Assembly: GCF_051132615.1 (NCBI RefSeq)
Contig: NZ_CP152375.1
Coordinates: 2,294,001-2,358,000, forward strand
Reading direction: 5' to 3'
Source of the DNA: G051132615 sp051132615
Lineage (GTDB): Bacteria; Pseudomonadota; Gammaproteobacteria; Burkholderiales; Neisseriaceae
DNA: 64,000 bases
A program made the position numbers and the translations under genes. The number at the start of each line of letters is the position of its first letter. Positions within the stretch are counted from its first letter, which is position 1. The notes below the pieces were generated by a model that was not told where the DNA came from, did no database searches, and saw only the letters and a program-made list of their open reading frames with translations. Below, piece after piece: positions 7,595 through 17,595 of this stretch.

Positions 7595-9292
7595 TCAATT
7601 TGCTGGCTGCCAAAAATCAATATACAGTTGTAGCTCAGTTTGATTATTCCATTCATTGGCAACCAGTCGGTAAACTGCGGTAATTTCGTTGGGTAAATCA
7701 TCTGTAAAATTAAATAACATGGCTTCTACTGTGGTGCCTGCTTTATTTAATCCGATTTTTTTATGGTTTTTCCCAACACATCGCTGCCATAATACGCTAA
7801 ATTGGTCAACAAAGGTAGGCAAACCAAAGCCTTGCCCCCAAACTTGATGGCTGATTTTTTGGGCATTTTCTAAATTAATTTCATTTGCATTCAGTGATCC
7901 ATCTGTTAAGTAAGATTTACTTAGGTTTTCTGGTAAAAGCAATGTTTGCGTGGCTTGTTCAAACGCATTTTTAAAGTCTTCTAAACGCGTTGCATCTATG
8001 GTCACTCCTGCTGCCATGGCATGTCCACCAAATTTAATCAATAAGTCAGGGTGTTGTTTGGCAACCCAATCTAACGCATCTCTTAAGTGAAATCCTGTAA
8101 TAGAGCGGCCAGAGCCACGTAATTGGTTATTGTCTGCTGGTGCAAATACAATTGTTGGGCGATAATATTGCTCTTTAAGTCTGCTGGCGACAATACCAAC
8201 GACACCTTGATGCCAGTCAGGCTGGTAAGCGACAAGGCTAAACTGATCAGGCGAAAAGGATTCCGACAAAATTGTGAGGGCTTCTTTATGCATGCTTTGT
8301 TCTATCGCACGCCTTTCTTGGTTTAAGTTATCTAATTCTTGTGCCAGTTGCATCGCTTCATGACTGTCTTGGCTAATTAAACAGCGAATACCAATGCTCA
8401 TATCGTCTAATCGACCTGCTGCATTTAATCGTGGCCCCAGAGCAAAGCCCATATCAAATGGCGCAGCTTTTTGATAGGGACGTTTGGATACGCTAAAGAG
8501 AGCGCTCATACCCACGCTCATTTTATTTTGACGAATACGTTTTAAGCCTTGAGACACCAAAACTCGATTGTTATGGTCTAGGTTCACAACGTCTGCTACT
8601 GTGCCTAAGGCAACTAAATCAAGCCATTGTGCCAAATTCGGTTCTGGTAACTGATCAGAAAAATAATTTAAATCTCTTAACTGTGCTCTTAAAGCCATCA
8701 ACACATAAAATATGACCCCTACGCCAGCAAGGTTTTTACTGGGAAATGGACAATCTGGTTGATTGGGGTTCACAATCAAACACTCTGGTAATGTTTGAGC
8801 AGGTAAGTGGTGGTCTGTCACCAGAACCTCAATACCTAAAGATTGGGCATATTCAATGCCTGCAAAGCTGGCAATACCATTATCAACCGTTAATATGATA
8901 TCAGGTTGTTGTGGTAAGACTAAATTAACTACTTCAGGTGTTAAACCATAACCATTTTCAAAACGATTGGGTACAGCAAAATCAATGACTGCTCCCATGC
9001 TACCTAGAGCCAATAGCCCTAAAGCACAAGCGGTGGCACCATCCGCATCGTAGTCTGCGACAATAACAATACGCTCTTTATTTTGTAATGCTTGTGCTAA
9101 GCGAGCAGCCATAGCATCAATATTTTTAAGATTGTGGTAAGGTAAAAGTTGGCTTAAATCGTCTTTAAGTTCATTTTCTGAATGTACGGAGCGAGAAGCA
9201 TAAAGTCTTGCCATTAAAGGGTCTGCGCCGCAGTGTAAAAGACGTTGATATAATGCCTGATCCAAAGGGCGAAAAGTAATTTGTTGATTCAT
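7595..9292 (-). CDS. recJ: Single-stranded-DNA-specific exonuclease RecJ
   Basis: A 5'-3' exonuclease on single-stranded DNA for recombination and mismatch repair. The DHH-superfamily motifs are intact: VADYDADGATA (residues 78-88), TVDNGIASFAG, VTDHHLP (159-164), and later LGPRLNAAGRL and the DHHA1 motif FGGHAMAAG. The length of 565 is normal. Its ATG overlaps the TGA of the upstream gene (ATGA), so translation is probably coupled to the RpfE-like protein. Confidence 0.96.
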   Translation of the reverse strand: MNQQITFRPLDQALYQRLLHCGADPLMARLYASRSVHSENELKDDLSQLLPYHNLKNIDAMAARLAQALQNKERIVIVADYDADGATACALGLLALGSMGAVIDFAVPNRFENGYGLTPEVVNLVLPQQPDIILTVDNGIASFAGIEYAQSLGIEVLVTDHHLPAQTLPECLIVNPNQPDCPFPSKNLAGVGVIFYVLMALRAQLRDLNYFSDQLPEPNLAQWLDLVALGTVADVVNLDHNNRVLVSQGLKRIRQNKMSVGMSALFSVSKRPYQKAAPFDMGFALGPRLNAAGRLDDMSIGIRCLISQDSHEAMQLAQELDNLNQERRAIEQSMHKEALTILSESFSPDQFSLVAYQPDWHQGVVGIVASRLKEQYYRPTIVFAPADNNQLRGSGRSITGFHLRDALDWVAKQHPDLLIKFGGHAMAAGVTIDATRLEDFKNAFEQATQTLLLPENLSKSYLTDGSLNANEINLENAQKISHQVWGQGFGLPTFVDQFSVLWQRCVGKNHKKIGLNKAGTTVEAMLFNFTDDLPNEITAVYRLVANEWNNQTELQLYIDFWQPAN

Positions 9293-10290
9293 AAAATACG
9301 ACCGTTAAATTGTTGTTTCTTTTTCCAAAAAGCCCAATGTGAATGGGGTTTTATTTTCATGTGTCCACCAAATGGGCCATGTGTGTATAAACTGAGACTG
9401 GCTAATTGTCCTGATTTTAACGCTTGCCATGCTGGTTGTAGATAATGTTGCTCTAATTGAACCAAGGCATCTTGGTAGCCCCATATATCCTGATATTGGG
9501 TTGCCCCCAATAAATCTTCCAATAAAATATAATGTTGTGTTTGGGTGATTTTTTCTTCAGTGACTGTATTTTGCCATGTTTTAAAATCATAAGGGGTGTC
9601 AAAACAATTTAATTGTTGTTGCCATAAAGGCTTAGGAACAAAATACACACTGTCTAAGGGCATTTTTTGCTCATGTTGTTGTGTTTGCCAAAGCCAGATT
9701 GCATTAATGGCAGGTAAGTTTGTTTGTTCTCTTTGTTGATTGACAGAATGATTGAATAACACCATTTGTATTTCAGTCAGTATTTTTTGGACAATGAAAC
9801 TGTCTGATCCTTTTGGTTGATATTCTTCAATATTGTTGCCCATGACATCATAAAGCGATGTTGTTTTGATATTTAAGGCCTTTGGTGTGTTCAAAAGCCA
9901 TAAATCAGTTGTCACAGGGATAAACCGCCATTGCTCTTCAATTAAAAAATCATTTAAATCAGCACAAATTTGTTGTGCTTCTTGTTGGGTTACATTCAGG
10001 ACTGCGCTGTCTGCTAAATCAATATGATTTCGGTTCAAGCGTAAGCCAACAGGAGATGCCAAAATATAATGCTGGTCAGTTGATAATTGGTGATGATGAA
10101 TTAAGTAATCAAGCTCATTAATTTGTGGCAGAAATTGATGATAAAAAGAGCTTAAATGGTCAAATCCTTGTTGCTTATTACTAAAACGCAGTATTTGGTT
10201 TAAAGCAGGTAAGCTTTGTTGATTTAACAGGGTGGCTAATTGATCTTCTTTGGCCCAAGCTAAGCCAGGAACCAGTAAATTTAAATGCAT
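9289..10290 (-). CDS. Conserved protein of the RpfE-like family, upstream of recJ
   Basis: A 333-residue cytoplasmic protein starting MHLNLLVPGLAWAKEDQL with no membrane segments. The opening and the position directly before recJ recall the RpfE-type proteins of beta- and gammaproteobacteria, named after the Xanthomonas rpf region where rpfE also neighbours recJ. Recognisable features are an N-terminal LASPVGLRLN segment and a C-terminal YTHGPFGGHMKIKPHSHWAFW, but no catalytic motif I can name. It overlaps recJ by four bases, indicating an operon. Function is unknown; the family label is a judgement from the opening sequence and the context. Confidence 0.65.
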   Translation of the reverse strand: MHLNLLVPGLAWAKEDQLATLLNQQSLPALNQILRFSNKQQGFDHLSSFYHQFLPQINELDYLIHHHQLSTDQHYILASPVGLRLNRNHIDLADSAVLNVTQQEAQQICADLNDFLIEEQWRFIPVTTDLWLLNTPKALNIKTTSLYDVMGNNIEEYQPKGSDSFIVQKILTEIQMVLFNHSVNQQREQTNLPAINAIWLWQTQQHEQKMPLDSVYFVPKPLWQQQLNCFDTPYDFKTWQNTVTEEKITQTQHYILLEDLLGATQYQDIWGYQDALVQLEQHYLQPAWQALKSGQLASLSLYTHGPFGGHMKIKPHSHWAFWKKKQQFNGRIL

Positions 10291-10523
10291 TACGTCTTAA
10301 ACAATCATCAAAAACCACTATTTTGCCATAAAATGATGAGGTAAAGGGATAAATCAACACAATAGTGTGTATTTCTCTGAGCGTCTTTTAAAGATTGACC
10401 TTTAACGTAAGTTAACAAATTTTTACGTAAAATACAAAGGGTTATTGGTTAAAAAGCCTTGGCAAAACAAAGCATATTCTTTATTATATTGCATTATTCG
10501 GATCAATTGGGATTAGTTTTATT

Positions 10524-11897
10524 TTGAAGAAGCTCAATAAATTTTCACAAACAACAGTGGTTAAAACGGTTGTGCCACTGGCAAAAAAAATAGGTCAAAG
10601 TGGTATTCGTTATTTTTCTGGCGGACATTTGCGCCTTATTGTTTTAGCAACCAGTTTACCTTTTCTTGGTATGGTTACGGCTTATGCGATTGATACCCAA
10701 ACCAGAGTAGATTTAAAACCTGTACCGATTAGCAAAATCGTTGAACGTTTGGCTGCGCCTGATGCACCAAAACATGATCAAAGTGCCTATTATTGGCGAG
10801 AAGAATTCGTTAAGCCTGGTGATACATTGGGTTCTATTTTGAATGCATTAGGACAAGACGGTAAAGAAGCGCAAGCATTTATTTACAGTAACCCATTATC
10901 AAAAGACTTATTAAGATTGAGAATAGGACAAGCTATATCTGTTTTTGTCAATGATCAGGGGGGCTTAACGGCCGTTCAGTTTTTAAATGACGATGAAAAT
11001 GGTGAAAAAATTCTGGTTGCCATTGAGAAAAAGGGTGATAAATGGCAAGCAACCTCAGGGGAGCTTGATACCCAAACCATTCAGACAGTCAAAATTGTGC
11101 CTGTAAAAACTTCTGCACGGGGTAACTTAGCACAAGAAGGTGTGCCAGCTGATGTCAGAGAATCATTAAACGAAATTTTTTCTGATCAATTTCAATTAAA
11201 TGATTTACAAGAAGGCGATACCATTCGATTGGTTTATGAAAGTTTTTATTTTAGAGGGCAAGAAGTTGCCACAGGTAATATTTTAGCTGCTGAAATCGTT
11301 AAGTCTGGTCAAACTTACTCAGGTTATTATTTTGCTCATAATGATCAAACAGGTACTTATTATGATGCCAGTGGCAGGGTGTTGAGTAAAGGTTTTGATA
11401 TTATGCCAGTTGCCAATGCGCGTATTTCATCTGGTTTTGGGATGCGTCGCCATCCAATTTTAGGTTCGTTCCGTTTGCATAGTGGTATTGACTATGCTGC
11501 TCCTTCTGGTACACCTGTATTGGCGCCTTCTGATGGGGTTATTGTTGGAAGAGAAACTCAGAATGGATATGGTAATGTTGTGACATTGGAACACCGCAAT
11601 GGTATGCGTACCTTATATGCCCATTTAAGTCGTTTTCAAACAGGCATGAATATAGGTGATAAGGTCAGTGCAGGTAAAATTATTGGCTATGTTGGTTCAA
11701 CAGGGCGCTCAACAGGGCCTCATTTACATTATGAAGTTAGGGTTGGTGGTCAGGCTGTTGATCCTGCAACAAGTGCATTACCTGCAAAAACATTGAATTC
11801 AGAAGAGCTAACTGCATTTTTCAACCACTACAATAAATTGGATGAAAAATTGGCCGTGATGCGTTTTAATTCGACTCAAACAGCCAGCCTTAATTAA
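10524..11897 (+). CDS. M23 family peptidoglycan metallo-endopeptidase
   Basis: Periplasmic zinc DD-endopeptidase of the type cutting peptidoglycan cross-links. A basic N-terminus and a hydrophobic segment (LIVLATSLPFLGMVTAYA, about residues 37-54) act as a signal anchor. A LysM/OapA-like segment follows (FVKPGDTLGSILNALG, about 92-107), then the M23 domain from about 300. The zinc ligands are visible: H319 and D323 in HSGIDYAAP, and H402 in HLHYEV, with H400 as the catalytic partner. The start is a TTG at 10524; there is no better in-frame ATG before the hydrophobic segment. It resembles the Neisseria M23 peptidases by architecture. It is transcribed away from the RpfE-like gene and followed 80 bases later by earP. 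Confidence 0.88.
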   Translation: MKKLNKFSQTTVVKTVVPLAKKIGQSGIRYFSGGHLRLIVLATSLPFLGMVTAYAIDTQTRVDLKPVPISKIVERLAAPDAPKHDQSAYYWREEFVKPGDTLGSILNALGQDGKEAQAFIYSNPLSKDLLRLRIGQAISVFVNDQGGLTAVQFLNDDENGEKILVAIEKKGDKWQATSGELDTQTIQTVKIVPVKTSARGNLAQEGVPADVRESLNEIFSDQFQLNDLQEGDTIRLVYESFYFRGQEVATGNILAAEIVKSGQTYSGYYFAHNDQTGTYYDASGRVLSKGFDIMPVANARISSGFGMRRHPILGSFRLHSGIDYAAPSGTPVLAPSDGVIVGRETQNGYGNVVTLEHRNGMRTLYAHLSRFQTGMNIGDKVSAGKIIGYVGSTGRSTGPHLHYEVRVGGQAVDPATSALPAKTLNSEELTAFFNHYNKLDEKLAVMRFNSTQTASLN

Positions 11898-11979
11898 TAT
11901 ATAATTATTTTGTTTGGTCTTAAAAAGTCTTTGTGAGAACAAAGGCTTTTCTTTTATCCATTTTTTCATTGGAAAATGT

Positions 11980-13164
11980 ATGGTGTGTAAACAAAAAGAG
12001 CAAACCTGTTGGATTTTTTGTCAGGTTATTGATAACTTCGGTGATATTGGTGTGACTTGGCGTTTAGCCAGACAACTTAAGCAAGAATATGGCATGCAGG
12101 TTTGCCTGTGGGTCGATGATCTAGATAGTTTTTTTAAAATATGCCCAGACATCTACCCCAATAAACAAGAGCAGTTTATCCATGGAGTACAAGTATGTCA
12201 TTGGGACGATAACTTTGCTCTAGAGGAACATATGGTTTTACCTTCTATGATGATAGAAGCGTTTGCTTGTGAGCTTCCCTTAGGCTTGCAAGAAGATATT
12301 TTGAAACAACCACAACATAATTTGTTATGGTTGAATTTAGAATACTTAAGTGCAGAAAAGTGGGTTGAGCAAATGCATTTGATGGTCTCACCTCAAAAAA
12401 ATGGTATCAAAAAATATTTTTATTTTCCTGGCTTTACTCAAAAAACAGGTGGTTTATTAAGAGAAAAAAATATTGAAATAGAACGAGTCAAGTTTTTGCA
12501 GGACAAACAGGCTTGTCTGGATTTTAAACAACAATTAGGTGTGTTGACACAACATTTAGATAAACCAAACCCCGTAATATTTTTATTCAGTTATGAAAGT
12601 TCGGTATTGCCATTGTGGATAGAGACTTTTTGTTCTTTGAATCGACCTTTAGATATTTGGCTTGCCCCCAGTCGCAATTTAAATAGTCTTGCTTATCTAT
12701 TTGAACAACCACCTCAGGTGGGAGATATGACCAGTATTGGTTGTGTTCGTGTATTTGTTTTACCTATGGTTGAACAAGTAATGTTTGATCGAATTTTATG
12801 GTTGGCAGACATTAATATTGTTCGTGGTGAGGATAGTTTGGTTCGAGCACATTGGGCGCAAAAGCCATTTTTTTGGCATATTTATCCTCAAGAGGAAAAA
12901 GCACATTTAGTCAAATTAGAGGCTTTTTGGGGGAAGGTTTATCAACATTTTTCTGGACAAATTGCTCAAGCCCATCAACAGTTAAGTGAAGAGTTAAATA
13001 GTGGCATTTTATTATCTGAACAAGAGCGTTTGAATGCATGGTCGATTTTGTTTGATCAATTGGAAAATTGGTGCTTTTTTAATAAAAAATGGGTTTCAGA
13101 ACAAGAAAGTAATGTAAATTTAGCACAACAGCTAGTCAGTTTAGCCAAAAATTCGTTAAAATAA
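11980..13164 (+). CDS. earP: EF-P arginine rhamnosyltransferase EarP
   Basis: Transfers rhamnose from dTDP-rhamnose to Arg32 of elongation factor P. The GT-B-like N-terminus CQVIDNFGDIGVTWRLARQL carries the two aspartates (D18 and D22 from this start) known to be needed for catalysis in the family. The C-terminal half has the nucleotide-sugar binding signature IVRGEDSLVRAHWAQKPFFW with its glutamate. An in-frame extension begins at 11914, but the ATG at 11980 has a GGA ribosome site and starts close to where family members start, giving 394 residues. It is followed 35 bases later by efp, its substrate. Confidence 0.93.
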   Translation: MVCKQKEQTCWIFCQVIDNFGDIGVTWRLARQLKQEYGMQVCLWVDDLDSFFKICPDIYPNKQEQFIHGVQVCHWDDNFALEEHMVLPSMMIEAFACELPLGLQEDILKQPQHNLLWLNLEYLSAEKWVEQMHLMVSPQKNGIKKYFYFPGFTQKTGGLLREKNIEIERVKFLQDKQACLDFKQQLGVLTQHLDKPNPVIFLFSYESSVLPLWIETFCSLNRPLDIWLAPSRNLNSLAYLFEQPPQVGDMTSIGCVRVFVLPMVEQVMFDRILWLADINIVRGEDSLVRAHWAQKPFFWHIYPQEEKAHLVKLEAFWGKVYQHFSGQIAQAHQQLSEELNSGILLSEQERLNAWSILFDQLENWCFFNKKWVSEQESNVNLAQQLVSLAKNSLK

Positions 13165-13199
13165 CACGTTTTGTTTGATAAATAACAGGAAACCGATAA

Positions 13200-13763
13200 A
13201 TGAAAACAGCACAAGAACTTCGCCCAGGTAATGTATTTATGTTGGGTAGTGAACCAATGGTGGTACAAAAAACTGAATACAATAAATCTGGCCGAAATGC
13301 TGCAGTGGTTAAAATGAAATTGAAAAATCTGTTGACTGGTAATGCAACAGAAGCCGTTTACAAAGCAGATGAAAAATTTGATGTGGTTGTATTGGATCGT
13401 AAAGAGTGTACTTATTCTTATTTTGCTGATCCAATGTATGTGTTTATGGATACAGAATTTAACCAATATGAAATTGAAGCAGAAAACATTGGTGAAGCCA
13501 TCAGCTATATTATTGATGGTATGGACGATGTCTGTGAAGTTACTTTCTACGATGGGCGTGCTATTTCTGTCGAGTTGCCAACAATGGTTGTCCGTGAAGT
13601 GGAGTACACAGAGCCTGCTGTTCGTGGTGATACCTCAGGTAAAGTGATGAAACCTGCTCGTTTAAAAGGCAATGGATTTGAAATTCCTGTTCCTGCATTT
13701 GTAGAAATCGGTGATAAAATTGAAATTGATACACGGACAAATGAATTCCGTAAACGTGCTTAA
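13200..13763 (+). CDS. efp: Elongation factor P, arginine-32 type
   Basis: Relieves ribosome stalling at polyproline stretches. The three-domain protein of 187 residues is full length. The modified loop reads KSGRN with an arginine at position 32 instead of lysine, which is the type rhamnosylated by EarP, encoded directly upstream. The family pattern continues with [13 protein letters not shown] and ends in the usual [21 protein letters not shown] ribosome site lies before the ATG. Confidence 0.97.
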   Translation: MKTAQELRPGNVFMLGSEPMVVQKTEYNKSGRNAAVVKMKLKNLLTGNATEAVYKADEKFDVVVLDRKECTYSYFADPMYVFMDTEFNQYEIEAENIGEAISYIIDGMDDVCEVTFYDGRAISVELPTMVVREVEYTEPAVRGDTSGKVMKPARLKGNGFEIPVPAFVEIGDKIEIDTRTNEFRKRA

Positions 13764-13783
13764 ATTTCAGTTGAAGATGAAAG

Positions 13784-13809
13784 AACGGCGAGTCAGTTCG
13801 CCGTTTTTT
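13784..13809 (+). terminator. Rho-independent terminator after efp
   Basis: GC-rich stem AACGGCGA / TCGCCGTT with a 6-base loop followed by a T-run, 20 bases after the efp stop codon. Confidence 0.88.
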
Positions 13810-13934
13810 GTTCACATCAAATAAATTGTTGCTTTTTCTTTGAAACCTCTTAAAAAAAGAGTGTGGGAGTGGGATATCATTTTTTCAGCTTCCTTGGCGT
13901 GCTATGATGATTTTTTTACGAAAAGGGTAAAAAA

Positions 13935-14318
13935 ATGAAACGTTTTTTATTATTTTTTGTGTTAATGATGAGTGTCGTGCCTGCTTTTGCTGGGCGTATT
14001 ATTCCCAATTATTTAACATTGCTGCAAATTAAAGATGTCGATTTATCTACCATGCAAATCAAATTAATCAATGCAAAAGATGGATTCATCACTCGAGCAA
14101 TTAAAAAGCCCTATCAATTAAGGGTGGCTAAAACCGTACGTATTCGAGATGAGAATAATCGAGGGGTAACTTATAATAAGTTGCCGAATTTTAAAAATAA
14201 AATTGTGGCCATCCGATTTAACCCGCAAAAACAAATCAATGAAATATTGATTTTGTCTGATGAAGAAGTAGAGCAAAATCTTTTAAGAATCAAAGAGCAA
14301 GAATGGGATCCGAGATAA
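13935..14318 (+). CDS. Small exported protein of unknown function
   Basis: 127 residues with a clear signal peptide ending VVPAFA before GRIIPNYLT. The mature part is basic (many K and R) with alternating hydrophobic residues suggesting beta strands (LLQIKDVDL, MQIKLINAK, KIVAIRF, INEILILSD). I recognise no family. It lies 27 bases before miaB on the same strand and may be cotranscribed with it. A GGGTAA ribosome-like stretch lies before the ATG. Confidence 0.7.
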   Translation: MKRFLLFFVLMMSVVPAFAGRIIPNYLTLLQIKDVDLSTMQIKLINAKDGFITRAIKKPYQLRVAKTVRIRDENNRGVTYNKLPNFKNKIVAIRFNPQKQINEILILSDEEVEQNLLRIKEQEWDPR

Positions 14319-14345
14319 TTCATAGGAAAGAGACACTAAAGTAAT

Positions 14346-15674
14346 ATGAAGAAGGTCTATATTAGAACATTTGGTTGTCAGATGAATGAGTATGATTCTG
14401 ACAAAATGATTGATGTTTTGGCACAAGGTGAAGAGCTGCAAATGACTGCTTCTCCAGAAGACGCCGATATTATTTTGTTTAATACTTGTAGTGTACGTGA
14501 AAAAGCACAAGAAAAAGTATTTTCTGATTTGGGTCGAGTCAAGCATTTAAAAGAGCGTAACCCTGATTTAATCATTGGGGTAGGTGGTTGTGTTGCTTCT
14601 CAAGAAGGTGATGTGATTGTTCAACGTGCACCTTATGTTGATGTTGTATTTGGCCCGCAAACTTTACATCGTTTACCTCAAATGATTGAAAGTAAAAAAC
14701 AATCTGGTCGTTCTCAAGTAGATATTAGTTTTCCAGAAATAGAAAAATTTGATCATATTCCTCCCGCACGTGTTGAGGGTGGTGCCGCATTTGTGTCTAT
14801 TATGGAAGGCTGTTCAAAATATTGCAGCTTTTGTGTGGTGCCTTATACCCGAGGGGAAGAAGTTTCTCGCCCCTTTGAAGATGTGCTGACTGAAGTTGCA
14901 GGCCTTGTGGCTCAAGGGGTTAAGGAAATTACCCTTTTGGGACAAAATGTCAATGCTTATCAAGGGCGTATGGGTGATGGACAAATTGCTGACTTGGCCT
15001 TGTTGCTGGAATATATCCACGATATTCCAGGGGTAGAGCGTTTGCGTTTTATGACCAGCCATCCAAGGGAATTTACTGATCGTTTAATCGATTGTTTTCG
15101 CACTTTGCCTAAGTTAGTTTCTCATTTACATTTACCTGTACAAAGTGGTTCAGATCGTATTCTAGCTGCAATGAAACGTGGTTATACGGTATTAGAATAT
15201 AAATCGGTTATTCGTAAGTTAAGAGAAATTCGTCCTGATTTGTGCTTAAGCTCTGACTTTATTGTTGGCTTTCCAGGAGAAACAGAGGCTGATTTTGAAG
15301 CAACTGCGAAGCTTGTTAAGGATTTGGCTTTTGATTTGAGTTTTATTTTTATTTATAGCCCACGTCCTGGCACACCTGCCGCTAATTTAGCGGATACCAC
15401 GCCTCAATCAGAAAAGGTGCGCCGTTTGGAACATCTAAATGAACTGGTTGAAGTGGAAACGAATAGAATCAACCAAAGTATGGTTGGTTCAGTGCAAAGT
15501 TGTTTGGTTGAAGGAATTTCTAAACGTGATCCTGGTCAGTTACAAGCACGTACAGCCAATAATCGTGTGGTTAATTTTGAAGGACATCCACGTTTGATTA
15601 ATCAGATGGTTGATTTAGAGATTACGGAAGCGTTTACTTTTTCATTAAAAGGAAAAGTAGTCATTAAAGATTAA
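14346..15674 (+). CDS. miaB: tRNA-2-methylthio-N6-dimethylallyladenosine synthase MiaB
   Basis: Radical-SAM methylthiotransferase modifying A37 of tRNAs that read UNN codons. The N-terminal UPF0004 domain supplies the auxiliary cluster cysteines (C11, C48, C82). The radical-SAM motif is C156-x3-C160-x2-C163 in [20 protein letters not shown]-terminal TRAM domain follows (about 375-440, with [21 protein letters not shown]). The length of 442 is normal. It sits after the small exported protein and is terminated by a shared hairpin facing htpX. Confidence 0.97.
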   Translation: MKKVYIRTFGCQMNEYDSDKMIDVLAQGEELQMTASPEDADIILFNTCSVREKAQEKVFSDLGRVKHLKERNPDLIIGVGGCVASQEGDVIVQRAPYVDVVFGPQTLHRLPQMIESKKQSGRSQVDISFPEIEKFDHIPPARVEGGAAFVSIMEGCSKYCSFCVVPYTRGEEVSRPFEDVLTEVAGLVAQGVKEITLLGQNVNAYQGRMGDGQIADLALLLEYIHDIPGVERLRFMTSHPREFTDRLIDCFRTLPKLVSHLHLPVQSGSDRILAAMKRGYTVLEYKSVIRKLREIRPDLCLSSDFIVGFPGETEADFEATAKLVKDLAFDLSFIFIYSPRPGTPAANLADTTPQSEKVRRLEHLNELVEVETNRINQSMVGSVQSCLVEGISKRDPGQLQARTANNRVVNFEGHPRLINQMVDLEITEAFTFSLKGKVVIKD

Positions 15675-15691
15675 TTTATTCTTGATGTGAA

Positions 15692-15723
15692 TAAAGGCGT
15701 ATGAGTCATATCATACGCCTTTA
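15692..15723. terminator. Bidirectional terminator between miaB and htpX
   Basis: A 13-bp perfect inverted repeat (TAAAGGCGTATGA / TCATACGCCTTTA) with a 6-base loop between two convergent genes. The A/T flanks make it usable from both sides. Confidence 0.8.
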
Positions 15724-15738
15724 TTGTTGTTGATGAGA

Positions 15739-16629
15739 TCAGTATTTTTGGTTTTCTAAGGCATCAATTCTGTTTGGAATAGAAGGGTGAGTACTCAAAA
15801 GAGAATCTTTTTGGACACCATTAATACCAAAAGCTTCGATTTTATCTGGTAAGCCTTCTGTTTGTACCAAAGGTTGAGCCAAACGTTTTAATGCAGCAAT
15901 CATTTTTGGTGCGCCCACTAAACGTGCTGCGCCTGCATCTGCATGATATTCTCGATGACGGCTGAACCACATAACAATTAAGCTGCCTAATGAGGTGAAA
16001 ATCATTTGTACCAGCATATAGATCATATGGTGCTGTAAGATGCTGCCAGAAGAGCGTTCAGAATCTTGATTGCCACGTAAAAATGATGTAATGGCAATGG
16101 TAATGATTTGTGCAATAAACATAGCAAAGGTATTCACCATACCTTGTAATAAAGTCATGGTGACCATATCACCATTATGAATATGCGACATTTCATGTGC
16201 TAATACGGCTTCAACTTCATCTTTAGTCATTTGGTTCAATAGACCTGTACTTACCGCAACCAACGATTTATTTTTTGTGGCGCCTGTTGCAAAAGCATTC
16301 ATTTCTGCTGCTTGATAAATGGCCACTTCAGGCATCTTGATATTTAATGTTTGTGCTTGCCGCTCAATGGTTTGATACAACCATCTCTCAGTTTCATTTC
16401 TAGGATCGGTAATAACTTGGGCGCCTACAGAACGTTTAGCCATACCTTTGGATAAAAATAGGCTGATGAGTGAGCCTGAAAAACCGAATATAGAACAAAT
16501 AACCAATAAGCTAACCATGCTGGATTGATCCAGTCTAAAACCCGTTAGCCCGAAAATAATATTCATCAAAATCCCCAATACCACCATAATGGCCATATTG
16601 GTTAAGACAAATAAAGATACTCTTTTCAT
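15739..16629 (-). CDS. htpX: Membrane zinc metalloprotease HtpX
   Basis: M48 heat-shock protease degrading misfolded inner-membrane proteins. It has two N-terminal membrane helices (about 5-27 and 38-60), the zinc motif HEMSH at 145-149 within VLAHEMSHIHNGD, and two further hydrophobic segments (about 158-182 and 200-222). The third zinc ligand is the glutamate in REYHADAGAARLVG. The length of 296 is typical. It is convergent with miaB. The region upstream is long and AT-rich, and no heat-shock promoter was identified with confidence. Confidence 0.95.
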   Translation of the reverse strand: MKRVSLFVLTNMAIMVVLGILMNIIFGLTGFRLDQSSMVSLLVICSIFGFSGSLISLFLSKGMAKRSVGAQVITDPRNETERWLYQTIERQAQTLNIKMPEVAIYQAAEMNAFATGATKNKSLVAVSTGLLNQMTKDEVEAVLAHEMSHIHNGDMVTMTLLQGMVNTFAMFIAQIITIAITSFLRGNQDSERSSGSILQHHMIYMLVQMIFTSLGSLIVMWFSRHREYHADAGAARLVGAPKMIAALKRLAQPLVQTEGLPDKIEAFGINGVQKDSLLSTHPSIPNRIDALENQKY

Positions 16630-16960
16630 CTGTTTTTTTCCTCTTAGTGTAAAGATGGTTAATATTTTTTTATAGTATGGTTTTATCCAAGTATATATAA
16701 ATTATATATATATGGAAGAAAATAATTGATTTTTGATAAATTAAAACTATTTTTAAAAAGAAAAAATTAATAATATAGGAAACTCATGTCATTAAATTTA
16801 GTCTAAACTAACATATACCATTATCTATGGTCATCTAGTTAGAATACAAGATTAAATTGGTTGCTTTTGTGTAAAATTTTGAAAAGTGATTAAGGTAAAT
16901 CAGCCTAGTCTGTTTCAGTTTATATACTGTTTAATAGAGTAATCTTAAAGGAGTAATATT
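16630..16960. other. AT-rich divergent intergenic region between htpX and dps
   Basis: About 330 bases between divergent htpX and dps, which must contain both promoters. It includes an alternating TA tract near 16690-16712 and several A or T runs. I saw no RNA gene or coding remnant, and no OxyR or Fur operator I could support. Confidence 0.5.
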
Positions 16961-17479
16961 ATGAGTAAAAAAATACAAAATAGCCCTATTGGTAATCCTA
17001 CTGATTTAAAAGGCGACGCAACAAAAGACATTAGTGAAGCAATGAATGCTGTATTGGCAGACGTATTTGCTTTGTATATTAAAACCAAAAATTTTCATTG
17101 GCATGTTAGTGGCCCACATTTTAGAGACTATCACTTAATGTTTGATGAGCAAGCAGATCAATTGTTTGCCATGACAGATATGATTGCAGAACGTATTCGT
17201 AAAGTAGGGGGAACAACTTTACGTTCGATCAGCCATATTGCTAAATTGCAAACCATCGCTGACAATAATGAGGATTTTGTTCAACCTTCAGATATGTTGG
17301 CTCAATTATGTGAAGATAATAAAACATTAGTCGCTGAATTACGTCATGCTCATGATATTTGTGGTCAATATAATGATACCGCTACAGCCAGTGCCATTGA
17401 AGAATGGATTGATGAGTCTGAACGTAGAACTTGGTTCTTGTTCGAATCTAATCGACGTGTAGATTCTGCTGGTCATTAA
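16961..17479 (+). CDS. dps: Dps-family ferritin-like DNA-protection protein
   Basis: A 172-residue ferritin-like protein of the Dps family, which oxidises and stores iron in a 12-subunit shell and shields DNA. The inter-subunit ferroxidase ligands are recognisable: H46 in NFHWHVSG, H58 in DYHLMFDEQ, then D62. The second helix reads MIAERIRKVGG. The N-terminal tail has several lysines (MSKKIQNS), which in some Dps proteins help bind DNA. An AAAGGAG ribosome site lies before the ATG. A strong hairpin ends the gene. Confidence 0.92.
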   Translation: MSKKIQNSPIGNPTDLKGDATKDISEAMNAVLADVFALYIKTKNFHWHVSGPHFRDYHLMFDEQADQLFAMTDMIAERIRKVGGTTLRSISHIAKLQTIADNNEDFVQPSDMLAQLCEDNKTLVAELRHAHDICGQYNDTATASAIEEWIDESERRTWFLFESNRRVDSAGH

Positions 17480-17534
17480 ACATTAAAATAGACACTTAAA
17501 ATAGATATTGTTAAGTATCTGAAATTCTATAATT

Positions 17535-17570
17535 TAACCCTCAGTTGTTGCTTGATACTGAGGGTTTTTT
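17535..17570 (+). terminator. Rho-independent terminator after dps
   Basis: Stem AACCCTCAG / CTGAGGGTT with a 13-base loop and six T residues, between dps and the convergent lytic transglycosylase gene. Confidence 0.85.
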
Positions 17571-17595
17571 ATGTTGAAGTAGAGAAGGAATAAAT

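Noticed and set aside
16685..16715. TA-rich tract near htpX as an attachment site or phase-variable repeat
   Set aside because: The alternation is imperfect, lies outside a reading frame, and has no matching copy nearby.
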